A stretch of DNA of 64,000 nucleotides from Neobacillus cucumis (GTDB lineage Bacteria; Bacillota; Bacilli; Bacillales_B; DSM-18226), in assembly GCF_023715505.1 (NCBI RefSeq), contig NZ_JAMBOH010000019.1, forward strand, positions 1-64,000, written 5' to 3'. Shown here one piece after another: positions 44,547 to 53,950 of the stretch (the first letter of the stretch is position 1; each line of letters begins with the position of its first letter). Under the pieces are notes generated by a model that was given only the letters and a program-made list of their open reading frames with translations, was not told the DNA's origin and ran no database searches. The position numbers were made by a program, and so were the translations under genes.

Positions 44547-47102
44547 ATGAATAGACGCATGTTTCAAAAATTTGCCTTTATGTTCTTAACACTTTTATTA
44601 ATCATCCCAATTTCAGTATTTGGGAAAACTGCTGCGCAATCTACTGCCCAGCCGAGCGAAAACAGCAATAAACCAAACCTTGACTATCCAGGTGAGGATC
44701 CAAATTTTCAAAATGTATCCGTACATGACCCTTCCATTGTTAAAGATGGTGACACCTTTTATGTGTTCGGCTCCCACATTGAGGCTGCCAAATCAACCGA
44801 TTTGATTCATTGGCAAACCTTTACGAATGGGTATACAACACCTAATAATCAGATATATGGTGATTTATCAAAGAATCTGGCTGGTTCTTTTAAATGGGCC
44901 GGTGAAAACGATTCTGACAGTAAAGGCGGCTTTGCGGTTTGGGCCCCGGATGTTTTCTACAACAAAGAATATGTAAATAAGGACGGTTCCAAGGGAGCCT
45001 ATATGATTTATTATAGTGCTTCCTCTACGTATATCCGTTCTGCGATTGGTTTTGCCGTATCGCAAAATATTGAAGGGCCTTACAAGTACGTTGACACCAT
45101 CATCTATTCTGGTTTTACAAAGAATGATGCGAAGGATGCCAACAGTAATGTGAATAAGAAGTGGACCAATACAAATATTAAGCCGCTTGTCGATAACGGT
45201 ACAATAGAAGGTCCAAGCGATGATTGGTTTAATGCGAATGGATCTTTCAATAATTACAATTTCCCGAATGCCATTGACTCCACCGTGTTTTATGATAAGG
45301 ATGGAAAACTATGGATGACTTATGGATCTTGGTCTGGCGGAATTTATGTCCTTCAGATAGATGAAAAAACAGGTAAGGCCATTTATCCTGGCAAGGATGG
45401 AAAAACTGCTGACGGCCGTCTAGTTGACCGTTATTTTGGCACAAAAATTTCTGACGGATATTATAAATCCGGGGAAGGCCCTTATGTTATTTATGATAAG
45501 AACACTGACTACTATTATTTATACGTAACATATGGCTGGTTAGGGGCTGATGGCGGCTATAACATGAGACAGTTCCGTTCTAAGAGCCCAGATGGCCCTT
45601 ATGTAGATGCCTCCGGACAAAATGCAGTTTTACCAAGTGATGTCGCAAATACACCTTATGGAAATAAAATCATGGGGAATTTCTTATTTGAACGAAAAGT
45701 GGGTGATCCTGGCACAGGAATTGGTGTAGGATATCTTTCACCAGGACATAACTCTGTTTACTTAGATCCAAAAACGGGGCAGCAATTCTTGGTATTCCAC
45801 AGCCGCTTCCCTGGGTCCGGTGAGTATCATGAAGTTCGTGTTCACCAGATGTTTATGAATAAAGACGGCTGGCCGGTGGTTGCACCGTACCGTTATACTG
45901 GTGAAACATTAGACAAGGTTAATAGACAAGACCTCATTGGTGATTATAAATTTATAAACCAAGGAAAAGAATATTCAGCAGCGATTAATAAATCTGTTTT
46001 CATCCGCTTAAATGAAGATGGAACCATTACTGGCGATGTAACTGGGACATGGAAGAAAACCAGTCATAACCTAGCAGAACTTACGATTGATGGACATACC
46101 TATAACGGAGTTTTTGTTCGAGAATATGATCCTGTTTCAAAAACCAAGGTAATGACCTTTTCAGCCCTATCAAACGGAGGAATATCCGTTTGGGGAAGTA
46201 AACTAGAAAATAAAACAGACCAAGAAGTCGTAACAGCCATTGTGAACGACTTAAATCTTGGTGACACTGGAAACGTTATTTCGAATTTGACACTGCCAAC
46301 AGATGGTACGCAAAAAGCGACGATTACTTGGGAGACTTCAAATGCAAGTGTTGTGACGAATACAGGTGTAATTACGCGTCCAGAGGCAGGTTCTTCTCCT
46401 ATAACAGCAACCCTGACAGCAACCATCACTAAAGGTGATGTAACTGCCACAAAAGTATTTAATATTAAGGTTATTCCATACGAACAAGCAAGTTTAGCGG
46501 CTCAATACTCGTTTGAAAATAATCTAAACGATACAACAGGCACTTTTGGTACTGGAAGTGTTACAGGTAATCGAATTGATAATACTGGCGGAGCTATTGC
46601 TTATGCTGACGGTAAAAGCGGCAAGGCTGCTGTCTTCAATGGTGCTTCAGGAGTTCGTTTACCAAATGGGTTGATTTCTAGCAACAAATATTCTGTTTCA
46701 TTATGGGTAAAACCTGAACAATTAACCATGTATACCACCACCTTCTTTGGAGCAGCGAACCCTAATAGCTGGGTCAGCCTTGTTCCAAATGGTCCAGCCG
46801 GCGGGAACACGATGGTCTGGTCTGGCAGTGCCAAATGGTACGATGCTTCTTCAGGGTTAACGATTAAGACCGGTGAATGGACACATTTAGCATTTACCGT
46901 TGATAACGGAACGATTAAGGTGTACGTAAACGGTGTTGAAAAGTTTACAGGTACAAACTTCTCGAATATTTTCACGACAAACAACGCCAGCTTCAGCCTA
47001 GGAGTCAACTGGTGGGATACCCCATTCAAAGGCTTAATGGATGAATTGAAGGTTTATAATGGAGCCCTTACTCCTGCACAGGTGACAAAATTAGCTCAAT
47101 AG
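44547..47102 (+). CDS. Secreted modular GH43 endo-arabinanase with Ig-like and LamG-like domains
   Basis: An 851-residue secreted enzyme. Signal peptide residues 1-31, GH43 propeller about 50-460 with catalytic Asp in VHDPSIV, Asp in AIDSTVFYD and Glu in GEGPYVIYD, a beta-barrel GH43 C-terminal domain about 460-550, a bacterial Ig-like domain about 552-645 and a concanavalin/LamG-like domain about 650-851 probably for carbohydrate binding. The catalytic part resembles Bacillus Abn2. It cuts arabinan outside the cell to feed the importers. ATG start after AAAGGAGA; cre-like site upstream. Confidence 0.9.
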   Translation: MNRRMFQKFAFMFLTLLLIIPISVFGKTAAQSTAQPSENSNKPNLDYPGEDPNFQNVSVHDPSIVKDGDTFYVFGSHIEAAKSTDLIHWQTFTNGYTTPNNQIYGDLSKNLAGSFKWAGENDSDSKGGFAVWAPDVFYNKEYVNKDGSKGAYMIYYSASSTYIRSAIGFAVSQNIEGPYKYVDTIIYSGFTKNDAKDANSNVNKKWTNTNIKPLVDNGTIEGPSDDWFNANGSFNNYNFPNAIDSTVFYDKDGKLWMTYGSWSGGIYVLQIDEKTGKAIYPGKDGKTADGRLVDRYFGTKISDGYYKSGEGPYVIYDKNTDYYYLYVTYGWLGADGGYNMRQFRSKSPDGPYVDASGQNAVLPSDVANTPYGNKIMGNFLFERKVGDPGTGIGVGYLSPGHNSVYLDPKTGQQFLVFHSRFPGSGEYHEVRVHQMFMNKDGWPVVAPYRYTGETLDKVNRQDLIGDYKFINQGKEYSAAINKSVFIRLNEDGTITGDVTGTWKKTSHNLAELTIDGHTYNGVFVREYDPVSKTKVMTFSALSNGGISVWGSKLENKTDQEVVTAIVNDLNLGDTGNVISNLTLPTDGTQKATITWETSNASVVTNTGVITRPEAGSSPITATLTATITKGDVTATKVFNIKVIPYEQASLAAQYSFENNLNDTTGTFGTGSVTGNRIDNTGGAIAYADGKSGKAAVFNGASGVRLPNGLISSNKYSVSLWVKPEQLTMYTTTFFGAANPNSWVSLVPNGPAGGNTMVWSGSAKWYDASSGLTIKTGEWTHLAFTVDNGTIKVYVNGVEKFTGTNFSNIFTTNNASFSLGVNWWDTPFKGLMDELKVYNGALTPAQVTKLAQ

Positions 47103-47108
47103 TTTTTC

Positions 47109-47152
47109 AAAAAAAAAATCGTATGGATATCCAGTATCCATACGATTTTTTT
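47109..47152. terminator. Bidirectional terminator
   Basis: AAATCGTATGGATA pairs with TATCCATACGATTT (47116-47148) with A and T tracts outside. It separates the secreted arabinanase from the converging ArsR-like gene. Confidence 0.9.
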
Positions 47153-48092
47153 ATGAAAGTTTTTCTGTCTCTTCTTTGGTTAATTCACTATCATTGTAAT
47201 AGAGGCGAAAACGAATATCTTGATTATAATTGCCAAAGCCTGTTCCAAATAGAGTAACCCCGCCGACATTTTGGCTCTCTTCAAGGACGGCAATCTGAAA
47301 CGTCCATTGCTTCTCACGAATACTAACATCATCAAGACTAACATCTGATATCTTTAACCCATCCATATAGGTACCTTCTGATGTTATGCGGAGCCGTTTT
47401 AGCAATCCATATTGATTGACTTCACTCGGCCACCAGTCAGGTGTGAATTTCCCTCTGCTATCACCGAAATCTCCGGGACTAGTCCATTTCCCCAATACGA
47501 CATTATTTAGGTAAAAATGGATATCGGACGGCCAATTACTGTTCGTAAATGGAGCCTCAGAGGATAGCTCTAATGATATCTCAAGTTCGCTTGGGTCTTG
47601 ATTTCCCAGCAGGAAGTTTGGCAGTTTATATTCGACAAATCCTTTCCCAAACCACAAGATTTTGGCACTCATTCGGTCAGAATGAAGAAAATACCTTGGA
47701 TCATCAAATTCTCCAATAATGGTTTCAGTGGTGGCGATTCCACAGGTTGGTTCGATGGAGAAATCAGTATAGTGACCAACTGACACTTCTGTTTCATGAA
47801 ATTTCTTTAATTCACGTTCCTTTGAAGGAAATAATACTTCCATTTTTTCAGTCACAAGATAGCACTTTTTTTGTAATCCGCCTTTACCGGAGATTAATTC
47901 TGATTGGATGATTCCCGCTTTCTCTAATTTCTTTACATGCATCGTCATGATGGCACTGGTGAGTTCTAAGCTTTGCGCGAGTTCCTTTACATTTCGAGGC
48001 TGTTCCGCCAAAAGGTGAATAATTTTCATTCTTACCTTACTGGCAAGCGCTTCAAAAACAGGCAGTGATTGTTCGGATATATCTAAATTCAT
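47151..48092 (-). CDS. ArsR-like winged-helix regulator with large C-terminal domain
   Basis: A 313-residue protein. Residues 1-85 form an ArsR-type winged helix (VRMKIIHLLAEQPRNVKELA and TSAIMTMHVKKLEKAGII). There are no metal-binding Cys motifs. The following ~220 residues are predicted beta-rich and probably bind a ligand; ArsR proteins are normally ~100 residues, so this is an extended form. Its position in the arabinan locus suggests an arabinoside-responsive regulator of the GH43 genes (inference). AT-rich palindromes precede it, consistent with autoregulation. Confidence 0.78.
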   Translation of the reverse strand: MNLDISEQSLPVFEALASKVRMKIIHLLAEQPRNVKELAQSLELTSAIMTMHVKKLEKAGIIQSELISGKGGLQKKCYLVTEKMEVLFPSKERELKKFHETEVSVGHYTDFSIEPTCGIATTETIIGEFDDPRYFLHSDRMSAKILWFGKGFVEYKLPNFLLGNQDPSELEISLELSSEAPFTNSNWPSDIHFYLNNVVLGKWTSPGDFGDSRGKFTPDWWPSEVNQYGLLKRLRITSEGTYMDGLKISDVSLDDVSIREKQWTFQIAVLEESQNVGGVTLFGTGFGNYNQDIRFRLYYNDSELTKEETEKLS

Positions 48093-48208
48093 GTAGTAAT
48101 TCCACCTTAATAATAATTAACATATTTATTAATCATTATTACAATACTACTTTTTTCCTATATTTTCAATATAGGACGGGAAATTTATTTAGTTAAACTA
48201 AATAGAAC

Positions 48209-48390
48209 AAAAGCGCAAGCGCCTTGAACAGCCCCGACAAGCATAAGACGCTCAGGGAAAGAAGGCGTTCTTTGCCTTCATTCCCTGAGTGGCTGTAGAC
48301 CATCGAGGGGCTAGGCGCTGGAGCTGGACGTCGATAGTCCGTTTTTTAATAGTTATCTACAAGCAAAAATTTTATAATTTCCTTAACGAA
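48209..48390 (+). repeat. Structured intergenic repeat, copy B
   Basis: Same outer sequences as copy A (AAGCGCAAGCGCCTTG, CAGCCCCGACAAGCATAAGA, GGCTGTAGACCATCGAGGGG, CTAGGCGCTGGAGCTGGACG) and the tail TATAATTTCCTTAACGAA. The central hairpin is different: CTCAGGGAA...TTCCCTGAG with inner GAAGGC/GCCTTC. So the arms are conserved while the apical stem is replaced by another palindrome. Confidence 0.85.
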
Positions 48391-48391
48391 C

Positions 48392-48416
48392 AAAAAGCAT
48401 GCAGATATCTGCATGC
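48392..48416 (-). terminator. Terminator of the MBL-fold gene
   Basis: A perfect 20-bp palindrome GCATGCAGATATCTGCATGC (48397-48416), followed on the minus strand by five Ts. It lies just after the MBL-fold stop and abuts repeat copy B. Confidence 0.8.
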
Positions 48417-48429
48417 CCTTTTATGAACA

Positions 48430-49278
48430 TTATTTATGATAAATAAATCTTTCACCTGGAACCATCATGTGGAATTTTTGGTTAGGGTAGTGATGAAACA
48501 AGTAATCCACAAAATAAGCAGGATTCTCCCGATTATTCGGAAACATATCGTAATGAATCGGAACAATCAGGTCTACCCCAACAGCTGCCGAAAAGTCGGC
48601 TGCTTCTCTGAAACTCATGTTTCCAATAATTCCTCGGGAAGTGCGGAAATAGTCTCCTCCATTGATTGGCAAGAAAGCAACATGTGGTCTAAACCCTTTT
48701 ACTTTTTCAATCAATTCAGGTGTAACGACTGTATCCCCGCTGTGAAATAGACGAATTCCACTCACCTCTATGAAATACCCTAAAAATGCATGATTTCCTA
48801 ACGAATCCGTTTCATATTCCGTATGGGCCGCAGGGATAGGTGTAATTTTAAATCCTTTAATAGTAAAGGGCTCACCATCTTTAGCGGCATGTATATATTT
48901 GTTTTCCACATGTTCTTGAACTAACGAGATATGAGGTGCCGGGATGGCAAACACGGAGTCTGAAACTCTTGCAATCTCTTTAATGCTTGCTAGATCTAAA
49001 TGATCATCGTGTCCATGTGTAACTAAAACACCGTCTAAGCCTCGAAGTATTCCCGGGGAAACAACCGGTGAAAAAGCTCTCTTAAATTCAGTCTTCGGGT
49101 CCCGTTCTTCAATACTTTTGCTTAAATAAGGATCGATACATAGGAGCCCGTCCTCTTCTGTTCCCTTTAGGAGGATACCGGCTTGACCTAAATTCCAAAA
49201 AGAAACAGATTCTCCGTAAATTTTTGTCTTCCAAACCTCATTCATCAATTCTTCTCCACTTTTATAAATAGCTGCCAT
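48430..49278 (-). CDS. MBL-fold metal-dependent hydrolase (UlaG-like)
   Basis: About 282 residues. Metallo-beta-lactamase fold with the metal motif THGHDDHLD near residue 85, a second His in PAAHTEYE, Asp in HSGDTV and a C-terminal PIHYDMFP. This arrangement is closest to UlaG-type L-ascorbate-6-phosphate lactonases, but a general lactonase or phosphoesterase role is equally possible. ATG 49278 follows AAAGGTGG by 5 nt. It is the last of three same-strand genes (MATE, AKR, MBL) flanked by two copies of the structured repeat. Confidence 0.82.
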   Translation of the reverse strand: MAAIYKSGEELMNEVWKTKIYGESVSFWNLGQAGILLKGTEEDGLLCIDPYLSKSIEERDPKTEFKRAFSPVVSPGILRGLDGVLVTHGHDDHLDLASIKEIARVSDSVFAIPAPHISLVQEHVENKYIHAAKDGEPFTIKGFKITPIPAAHTEYETDSLGNHAFLGYFIEVSGIRLFHSGDTVVTPELIEKVKGFRPHVAFLPINGGDYFRTSRGIIGNMSFREAADFSAAVGVDLIVPIHYDMFPNNRENPAYFVDYLFHHYPNQKFHMMVPGERFIYHK

Positions 49279-49322
49279 AGATTCCACCTTTTTTCTATTA
49301 AAATAGTTTAATACAATATCAT

Positions 49323-50297
49323 CTACCTTAACGGAGCAAAATCTTTTACTCCTTTGAGTATGTTTTCGATTGCTTCCAATACATCCTGAGTTAATTTTAG
49401 ACCAACTGCCTTTACATTTTCCTCCACTTGCTGTGGACGACTGGCCCCAATAATAGCCGAACTAATACCAGGATGACGAAGGATCCAGGCCAGTGCAAGC
49501 TGGCTCAATGTAACGCCTAACTCTTCAGCCACACTATTTAATGCTTGAACACATTCCAGAACATCATTTCTAAAATAGCTGTTAATCACCCCGTTTGTTG
49601 AATCATTAGCTGCCCGGCTGTCTCTTGGTTTCTCTGTATTTGGTTTATATTTTCCAGTAAGAACCCCTTGAGCCAATGGCGAAAAAACAATTTGCCCAAT
49701 TCCTTTTTCCGTACAAACCGGCAGAACTTCTTTTTCTATATATCTCTCAAACATGTTATAGATTGGCTGGTTAGAAATGATTGGTCTTAAACGATTGGTT
49801 TTACCGATTCCAACCGCGTTTTCAATTTGTGCAGCACTCCATTCACTGACGCCTGCATATAATATTTTTCCTTGTCTGATTAAATCATCTAAGGCATATA
49901 GTGTCTCCTCTACCGGTACCTCTGGATCAAAACGATGACATTGATACAAATCGATGTAATCCAAACCAAGCCGTTTCAGACTAGCATCACATTGTTCGAC
50001 AATATGCTTTCTAGATAGGCCACGCTGATTGGGCTTATCCCCCATCGGGAAAAACAGTTTTGTCGCGACCACATAACTGCTCCTAGGATAAACTTTTAGT
50101 GCTTCTCCAAGGACCTCTTCTGCCTTTCCGCCTTCATAAGCATTAGCTGTATCAAAAAAATTAATTCCTAATTCATATGCTTTATGAATACAGTCATGTG
50201 CTGTATTATCTGCTACTGCCTTTCCATAAGTTAACCAACTGCCTAAACCAATTTCACTAATCTTTAATCCACTATTTCCGAGTCTCCGGTATTTCAT
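49323..50297 (-). CDS. Aldo/keto reductase
   Basis: About 324 residues, (beta/alpha)8 NADPH-dependent oxidoreductase of the KCNAB/YhdN-like branch. Catalytic Asp and Tyr are in FFDTANAYEGG, Lys in YVVATKLFFP and His in DLYQCHRFD. The NADPH-binding end is AIIGASRPQQVEENV. ATG 50297 follows GGAGGAAA. It could reduce sugars or aldehydes; substrate unknown. It lies between the MATE and MBL genes in the same direction, probably one transcript. Confidence 0.9.
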   Translation of the reverse strand: MKYRRLGNSGLKISEIGLGSWLTYGKAVADNTAHDCIHKAYELGINFFDTANAYEGGKAEEVLGEALKVYPRSSYVVATKLFFPMGDKPNQRGLSRKHIVEQCDASLKRLGLDYIDLYQCHRFDPEVPVEETLYALDDLIRQGKILYAGVSEWSAAQIENAVGIGKTNRLRPIISNQPIYNMFERYIEKEVLPVCTEKGIGQIVFSPLAQGVLTGKYKPNTEKPRDSRAANDSTNGVINSYFRNDVLECVQALNSVAEELGVTLSQLALAWILRHPGISSAIIGASRPQQVEENVKAVGLKLTQDVLEAIENILKGVKDFAPLR

Positions 50298-50331
50298 TTG
50301 AGTTTCCTCCATTTTAAGTTGTTTTCCTAGA

Positions 50332-51720
50332 TTAAGAACTTACAGCTTTAGCTTTTTGTTTGACCACTAATACCTTCTTTTCCCATACCCTGCTTTTCCA
50401 TCTAAAAAACATAACAATGCCTCTAAACCATTCATCTACGATAAAGGCAGTCCAAACTCCAGCTAAACCCAGCCCAAAATGGATTCCTAGGATATAGGAG
50501 ATTGGAACAGCAAGCCCCCACATGGAGAGAACGCCCATTTTAACAGTAAAGGCAGCATCCCCAGTAGCCCTTAGGGAATTCACCCCAATTAAATTCAGAG
50601 TTCTTCCTGGTTCAAGAATTAAACATAATAATAATAATGTACTGCCTGTTTCAATAATTTCTTTATTATGCGTAAACAGACTTATTAAATCCTTTCTAAA
50701 TAAAGCAATTAATATCGAAATAAAAATAGAGATCACAAAGCTAGGTTTAAGACTTTTATATAATTGACGATAGGCATCCTCATAGTTGCCTGCCCCAACA
50801 CGGTATCCTATTAAGATTTGAGTGCCCTGCCCCAACGCTAATCCAAACAACATAATGAAGGACATAATATTCCAAGTATAAACACGTGTTGAAAGGGCAG
50901 CTGCTCCGAGCATAGCGGTAATAGCTGTCATTGCCATTTGGCTGGTATTATAACTAATTTGTTCCCCTGCGGCAGGTATTCCAACCTTTAGGATTTTTTT
51001 AATAATCGTCCAATCGAAATTAAGATAATCTTGCCGTTTAATGGTTACTGGCAGCCGCTTGTACATAAGAATGAATCCGATGGCAAGCGCAGAAGCCCTG
51101 CTAAAAGCAGTTGAGAAGGCTACCCCTTTCACTCCCATTTCAGGGAATCCAAATAAGCCGTAAATAACGATACTGTTGCTCATTACATGGATCACATTCA
51201 TGCTAATCGATACAAACATCACCTCTCTTGTAAATCCATTAGCCCTAAGAATAGAAGAAACAGTAACTAAAATAGCCTGTAAAAACAAAGTTCCGCCCAC
51301 AACGGAAAGATACTCATATCCGATTGAGGCAAGATGATCTTTAAGATGGAATAAATCTAATAAGGGCCCTTTAAAGATAATCATTAAACAGCTTACTATT
51401 AAGCCTATAAATAAATTGATTGATAAAGAGATGGCAGCTGCTTTTTTTACATCTACCCTTAATCCTGCTCCTAGATATTGTGAAATAAGGACAGCTGTCC
51501 CAGTGGCAGTAAAGCTAAATATCAAAATGCAAAAAAAGACAAGCTGATTGGCGACTCCTACTGCTGCGACAATATCATCGGAAATATGAGACAGCATAAT
51601 GGTATCTGTACTTCCCATGATCATTTGCAGCAGCAACTCAACAAAAATCGGCCAGGTAATGGCGAGTAAAGTTATATTTCTATGATTTTGATCGATTGAA
51701 TTTCCCATTGTTTTCTTCAC
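50332..51720 (-). CDS. MATE family multidrug/cation efflux transporter
   Basis: A 462-residue protein with 12 hydrophobic helices in two homologous halves, the size and layout of MATE exporters. Conserved parts: TWPIFVELLLQMIMGSTDTI near residues 19-38 and GLALGQGTQILIGYRVGAG near 284-302. It exports drugs or cationic metabolites using Na+ or H+. GTG start at 51720 with a weak ribosome site (AGAAAG). First gene of the trio; structured repeat copy C lies directly upstream. Confidence 0.9.
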   Translation of the reverse strand: MKKTMGNSIDQNHRNITLLAITWPIFVELLLQMIMGSTDTIMLSHISDDIVAAVGVANQLVFFCILIFSFTATGTAVLISQYLGAGLRVDVKKAAAISLSINLFIGLIVSCLMIIFKGPLLDLFHLKDHLASIGYEYLSVVGGTLFLQAILVTVSSILRANGFTREVMFVSISMNVIHVMSNSIVIYGLFGFPEMGVKGVAFSTAFSRASALAIGFILMYKRLPVTIKRQDYLNFDWTIIKKILKVGIPAAGEQISYNTSQMAMTAITAMLGAAALSTRVYTWNIMSFIMLFGLALGQGTQILIGYRVGAGNYEDAYRQLYKSLKPSFVISIFISILIALFRKDLISLFTHNKEIIETGSTLLLLCLILEPGRTLNLIGVNSLRATGDAAFTVKMGVLSMWGLAVPISYILGIHFGLGLAGVWTAFIVDEWFRGIVMFFRWKSRVWEKKVLVVKQKAKAVSS

Positions 51721-51731
51721 TTTCTACATAA

Positions 51732-51888
51732 GAAAAGCGCAAGCGCCTTGGTCAGCCCCGACAAGTATAAGACAAGCCGGCCGAAAGGTTGCTTTTTAAC
51801 CTTTTGGACGGATTTGCTTATAACCTCGAGGGGCTAGGCCTGGAGCTAGACAATTCTCAAATTGAAAATCTTTTATACTTCCTTATCC
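51732..51888 (+). repeat. Structured intergenic repeat, copy C
   Basis: AGAAAAGCGCAAGCGCCTTG, CAGCCCCGACAAGTATAAGA, the same AAAGGTT/AACCTTT central hairpin as copy A, then CTCGAGGGGCTAGGCCTGGAG and a degraded tail TATACTTCCTTAT. It has the same orientation as copy B and, together with it, encloses the MATE-AKR-MBL genes. Confidence 0.85.
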
Positions 51889-51889
51889 T

Positions 51890-51923
51890 AAAAAAGATTC
51901 ATATCAGAGAAAAGATATGAACC
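51890..51923 (-). terminator. Terminator of the tandem GH43 genes
   Basis: Minus-strand GGTTCATATC / GATATGAATC hairpin (51896-51905 with 51914-51923) followed by six Ts, 40 nt after the GH43 stop. Confidence 0.85.
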
Positions 51924-51963
51924 TTTATAACTGTAATATTTAATCTGTGCACGATTCCTGAGC

Positions 51964-52929
51964 TTAACTAGGATAACCAAAGTTTGGAGTACCATCGGAG
52001 TTCCATGTAAACTCTTTCGCACAAGTATGGCGGTTTGGATCATACAGTGGATCACCAACAATTTCTGTGTAATTTCTTACATGATAAACCAGAATATCCT
52101 TGCTGCCATCTTCAGAGACCGTGAAGCTGTTGTGTCCTGGACCGTATTGGCCTGCTTCATAATTTGTTTTAAATACCGGTGCTTCTGATTTTCTCCATGA
52201 ATTTGGTTCCATCACATCGCTGGATTCATCCGCAGTCAAAAGACCCATGCAATAATTTTCATCGGTTGCACTACCGGAGTAGGAAATAAAGATTTTCCCG
52301 TTTCTCTTTAATACAGCCGGCCCTTCATTGACCCAAAAACCAATGGTTTCCCAATCATACTCCGGTTTAGCAATCATTACTTGCGGCCCTTTGATGGTCC
52401 ATGGATTTTCTAATGGAGCAATATAAAGATTGGAATTGCCGCGGATGTCAGGATCCTTTTGAGCCCAGACAAGATATTGCTGGCCATTATGTGCAAAAGA
52501 AGTGGCATCTAGTGCGAATGATTCCCAATCGGTTTTAATTTGTCCCTTTTCTTCCCATACACCATCTAAAGGATTAGCAGATTTATTTTCGATCACAAAC
52601 ATACGATGTTGAAAAAGTCCATCAATAATTTCCTCTGATGGGGCAGCAGCGTAATAGATATACCAGTTTCCATTGATGTAGTGAATCTCTGGAGCCCAAA
52701 TCAGTGCACTCATTGGTCCTGTCTCATGTTTTCTCCAAGCGACAACAGGCTCCGCCTCAGCTATACCTTGAATGGTTTTTGACCGTCTGACATCGATACG
52801 GTCGTATTCAGGTACTGAGGCGGTAAAGTAATAATAGCCGTCGGTGTGTTTATAGACCCATGGATCGGCTCTCTGCTCGATGATTAGATCTTGTGCTGTT
52901 TTTGCCTCTTCAATTGTTACCTTTACCAT
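51964..52929 (-). CDS. GH43 arabinofuranosidase, tandem copy 2
   Basis: A 321-residue GH43 enzyme. Catalytic residues: Asp in EQRADPWVYKH near residue 21, Asp in FALDATSFAH and Glu in WVNEGPAVLK. The sequence FTASVPEYDRI resembles exo-alpha-1,5-L-arabinofuranosidases of subfamily GH43_26 (family recollection). No signal peptide. It is a close paralogue of the gene at 52959, 29 nt upstream, and differs mainly by an insert around DGLFQHRM and by its N-terminal extension. ATG start after GAAGGAAG. Last gene of this arabinose operon section. Confidence 0.88.
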   Translation of the reverse strand: MVKVTIEEAKTAQDLIIEQRADPWVYKHTDGYYYFTASVPEYDRIDVRRSKTIQGIAEAEPVVAWRKHETGPMSALIWAPEIHYINGNWYIYYAAAPSEEIIDGLFQHRMFVIENKSANPLDGVWEEKGQIKTDWESFALDATSFAHNGQQYLVWAQKDPDIRGNSNLYIAPLENPWTIKGPQVMIAKPEYDWETIGFWVNEGPAVLKRNGKIFISYSGSATDENYCMGLLTADESSDVMEPNSWRKSEAPVFKTNYEAGQYGPGHNSFTVSEDGSKDILVYHVRNYTEIVGDPLYDPNRHTCAKEFTWNSDGTPNFGYPS

Positions 52930-52958
52930 CCTAATCTTCCTTCCAAACTAGATGTAGA

Positions 52959-53909
52959 TTATTTTGCATCTGCTACTGGAACACCAAAGTTTGGAGTTCC
53001 ATCTTCATTCCAGGTGAACCCTTGTGCACGAGTATGGCGGTTCGGATCCCATAATGGATCACCCTCAATATCCCGATAGTTACGAGCATGATAGATTAGA
53101 ATATCTTGAATTCCGTCTTCTGAAACGGTGAAACCGTTGTGTCCCGGTCCGTATTGACTGTTCTCTACACTTGTTTGAAATACAGGTGTTTCTGATTTTC
53201 TCCATGATGCTGGGTCTAATAAATCGCTATTTTCATCTGCTGAAAGGAGACCCATGCAATAATTGTAATCTGTCGCACTTGCAGAGTAGGAAATAAAGAT
53301 CTTGCCATTTCTCTTTAAGACTGCCGCACCTTCGTTCACTAAAAAGCCTATGGTCTCCCAATCATACTCAGGCTTTGTGATCATGACTTGTGGTCCTTCA
53401 ATCGTCCATGGGTTGACCATGTTAGCAATATAAAGATTAGAGTTTCCAACAATTTCAGGGTCTCTTTGGGCCCACACATAATATCTTTGTCCCTTATGCT
53501 CAAAGGTAGTGGCGTCAAGTGAGAAGGACTCCCAATCTGTTTTCACTTGTCCCTTTTCTATCCATGTTCCTTCAAGAGGGTTCTCGGAATCAGTTTCGAT
53601 CACATACATCCGATGGTCAAAAATCTCATCTACCCTTGCAGCAGCATAGTAGATATACCATTTTCCATCAATATAATGAATTTCAGGTGCCCAAATATTC
53701 GCACTCATAGGGCCTTCTTCATGTTTCCTCCAGGCAACGACTGGTTCTGCTTCACCTAACCCCTGAATCGTAGCCGATCTTCTAACCTCAATCCGATCGT
53801 ATTCCGGAACAGAGGCAGTGAAATAATAGTAACCGTCTGTATGTTTATAGACCCATGGATCGGCACGCTGCTCGACAATGGGATTATTTAGTGCTTCAAC
53901 CTTAGACAT
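52959..53909 (-). CDS. GH43 arabinofuranosidase, tandem copy 1
   Basis: A 316-residue GH43 enzyme with catalytic Asp in EQRADPWVYKH near residue 17, Asp in FSLDATTFEH and Glu in LVNEGAAVLK. It shares long identical blocks with the downstream gene, so they arose by tandem duplication; next to the catalytic Glu one copy has Gly-Ala, the other Gly-Pro. No signal peptide, so it probably trims imported arabino-oligosaccharides. ATG start after AAAGGTGA. It lies 41 nt after galM. Confidence 0.88.
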   Translation of the reverse strand: MSKVEALNNPIVEQRADPWVYKHTDGYYYFTASVPEYDRIEVRRSATIQGLGEAEPVVAWRKHEEGPMSANIWAPEIHYIDGKWYIYYAAARVDEIFDHRMYVIETDSENPLEGTWIEKGQVKTDWESFSLDATTFEHKGQRYYVWAQRDPEIVGNSNLYIANMVNPWTIEGPQVMITKPEYDWETIGFLVNEGAAVLKRNGKIFISYSASATDYNYCMGLLSADENSDLLDPASWRKSETPVFQTSVENSQYGPGHNGFTVSEDGIQDILIYHARNYRDIEGDPLWDPNRHTRAQGFTWNEDGTPNFGVPVADAK

Positions 53910-53950
53910 AGTTAATCACCTTTCTCTTGATTTATTTTACTTTAACCAAT

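Noticed and set aside
46601..47029. 142-codon frame antisense to the secreted arabinanase
   Set aside because: Covers the LamG-like domain of a real gene; no start signal or family.
51964..53909. Assembly duplication as the cause of the two GH43 copies
   Set aside because: The copies differ at many codons and in their termini, so they are true paralogues rather than a duplicated contig segment.
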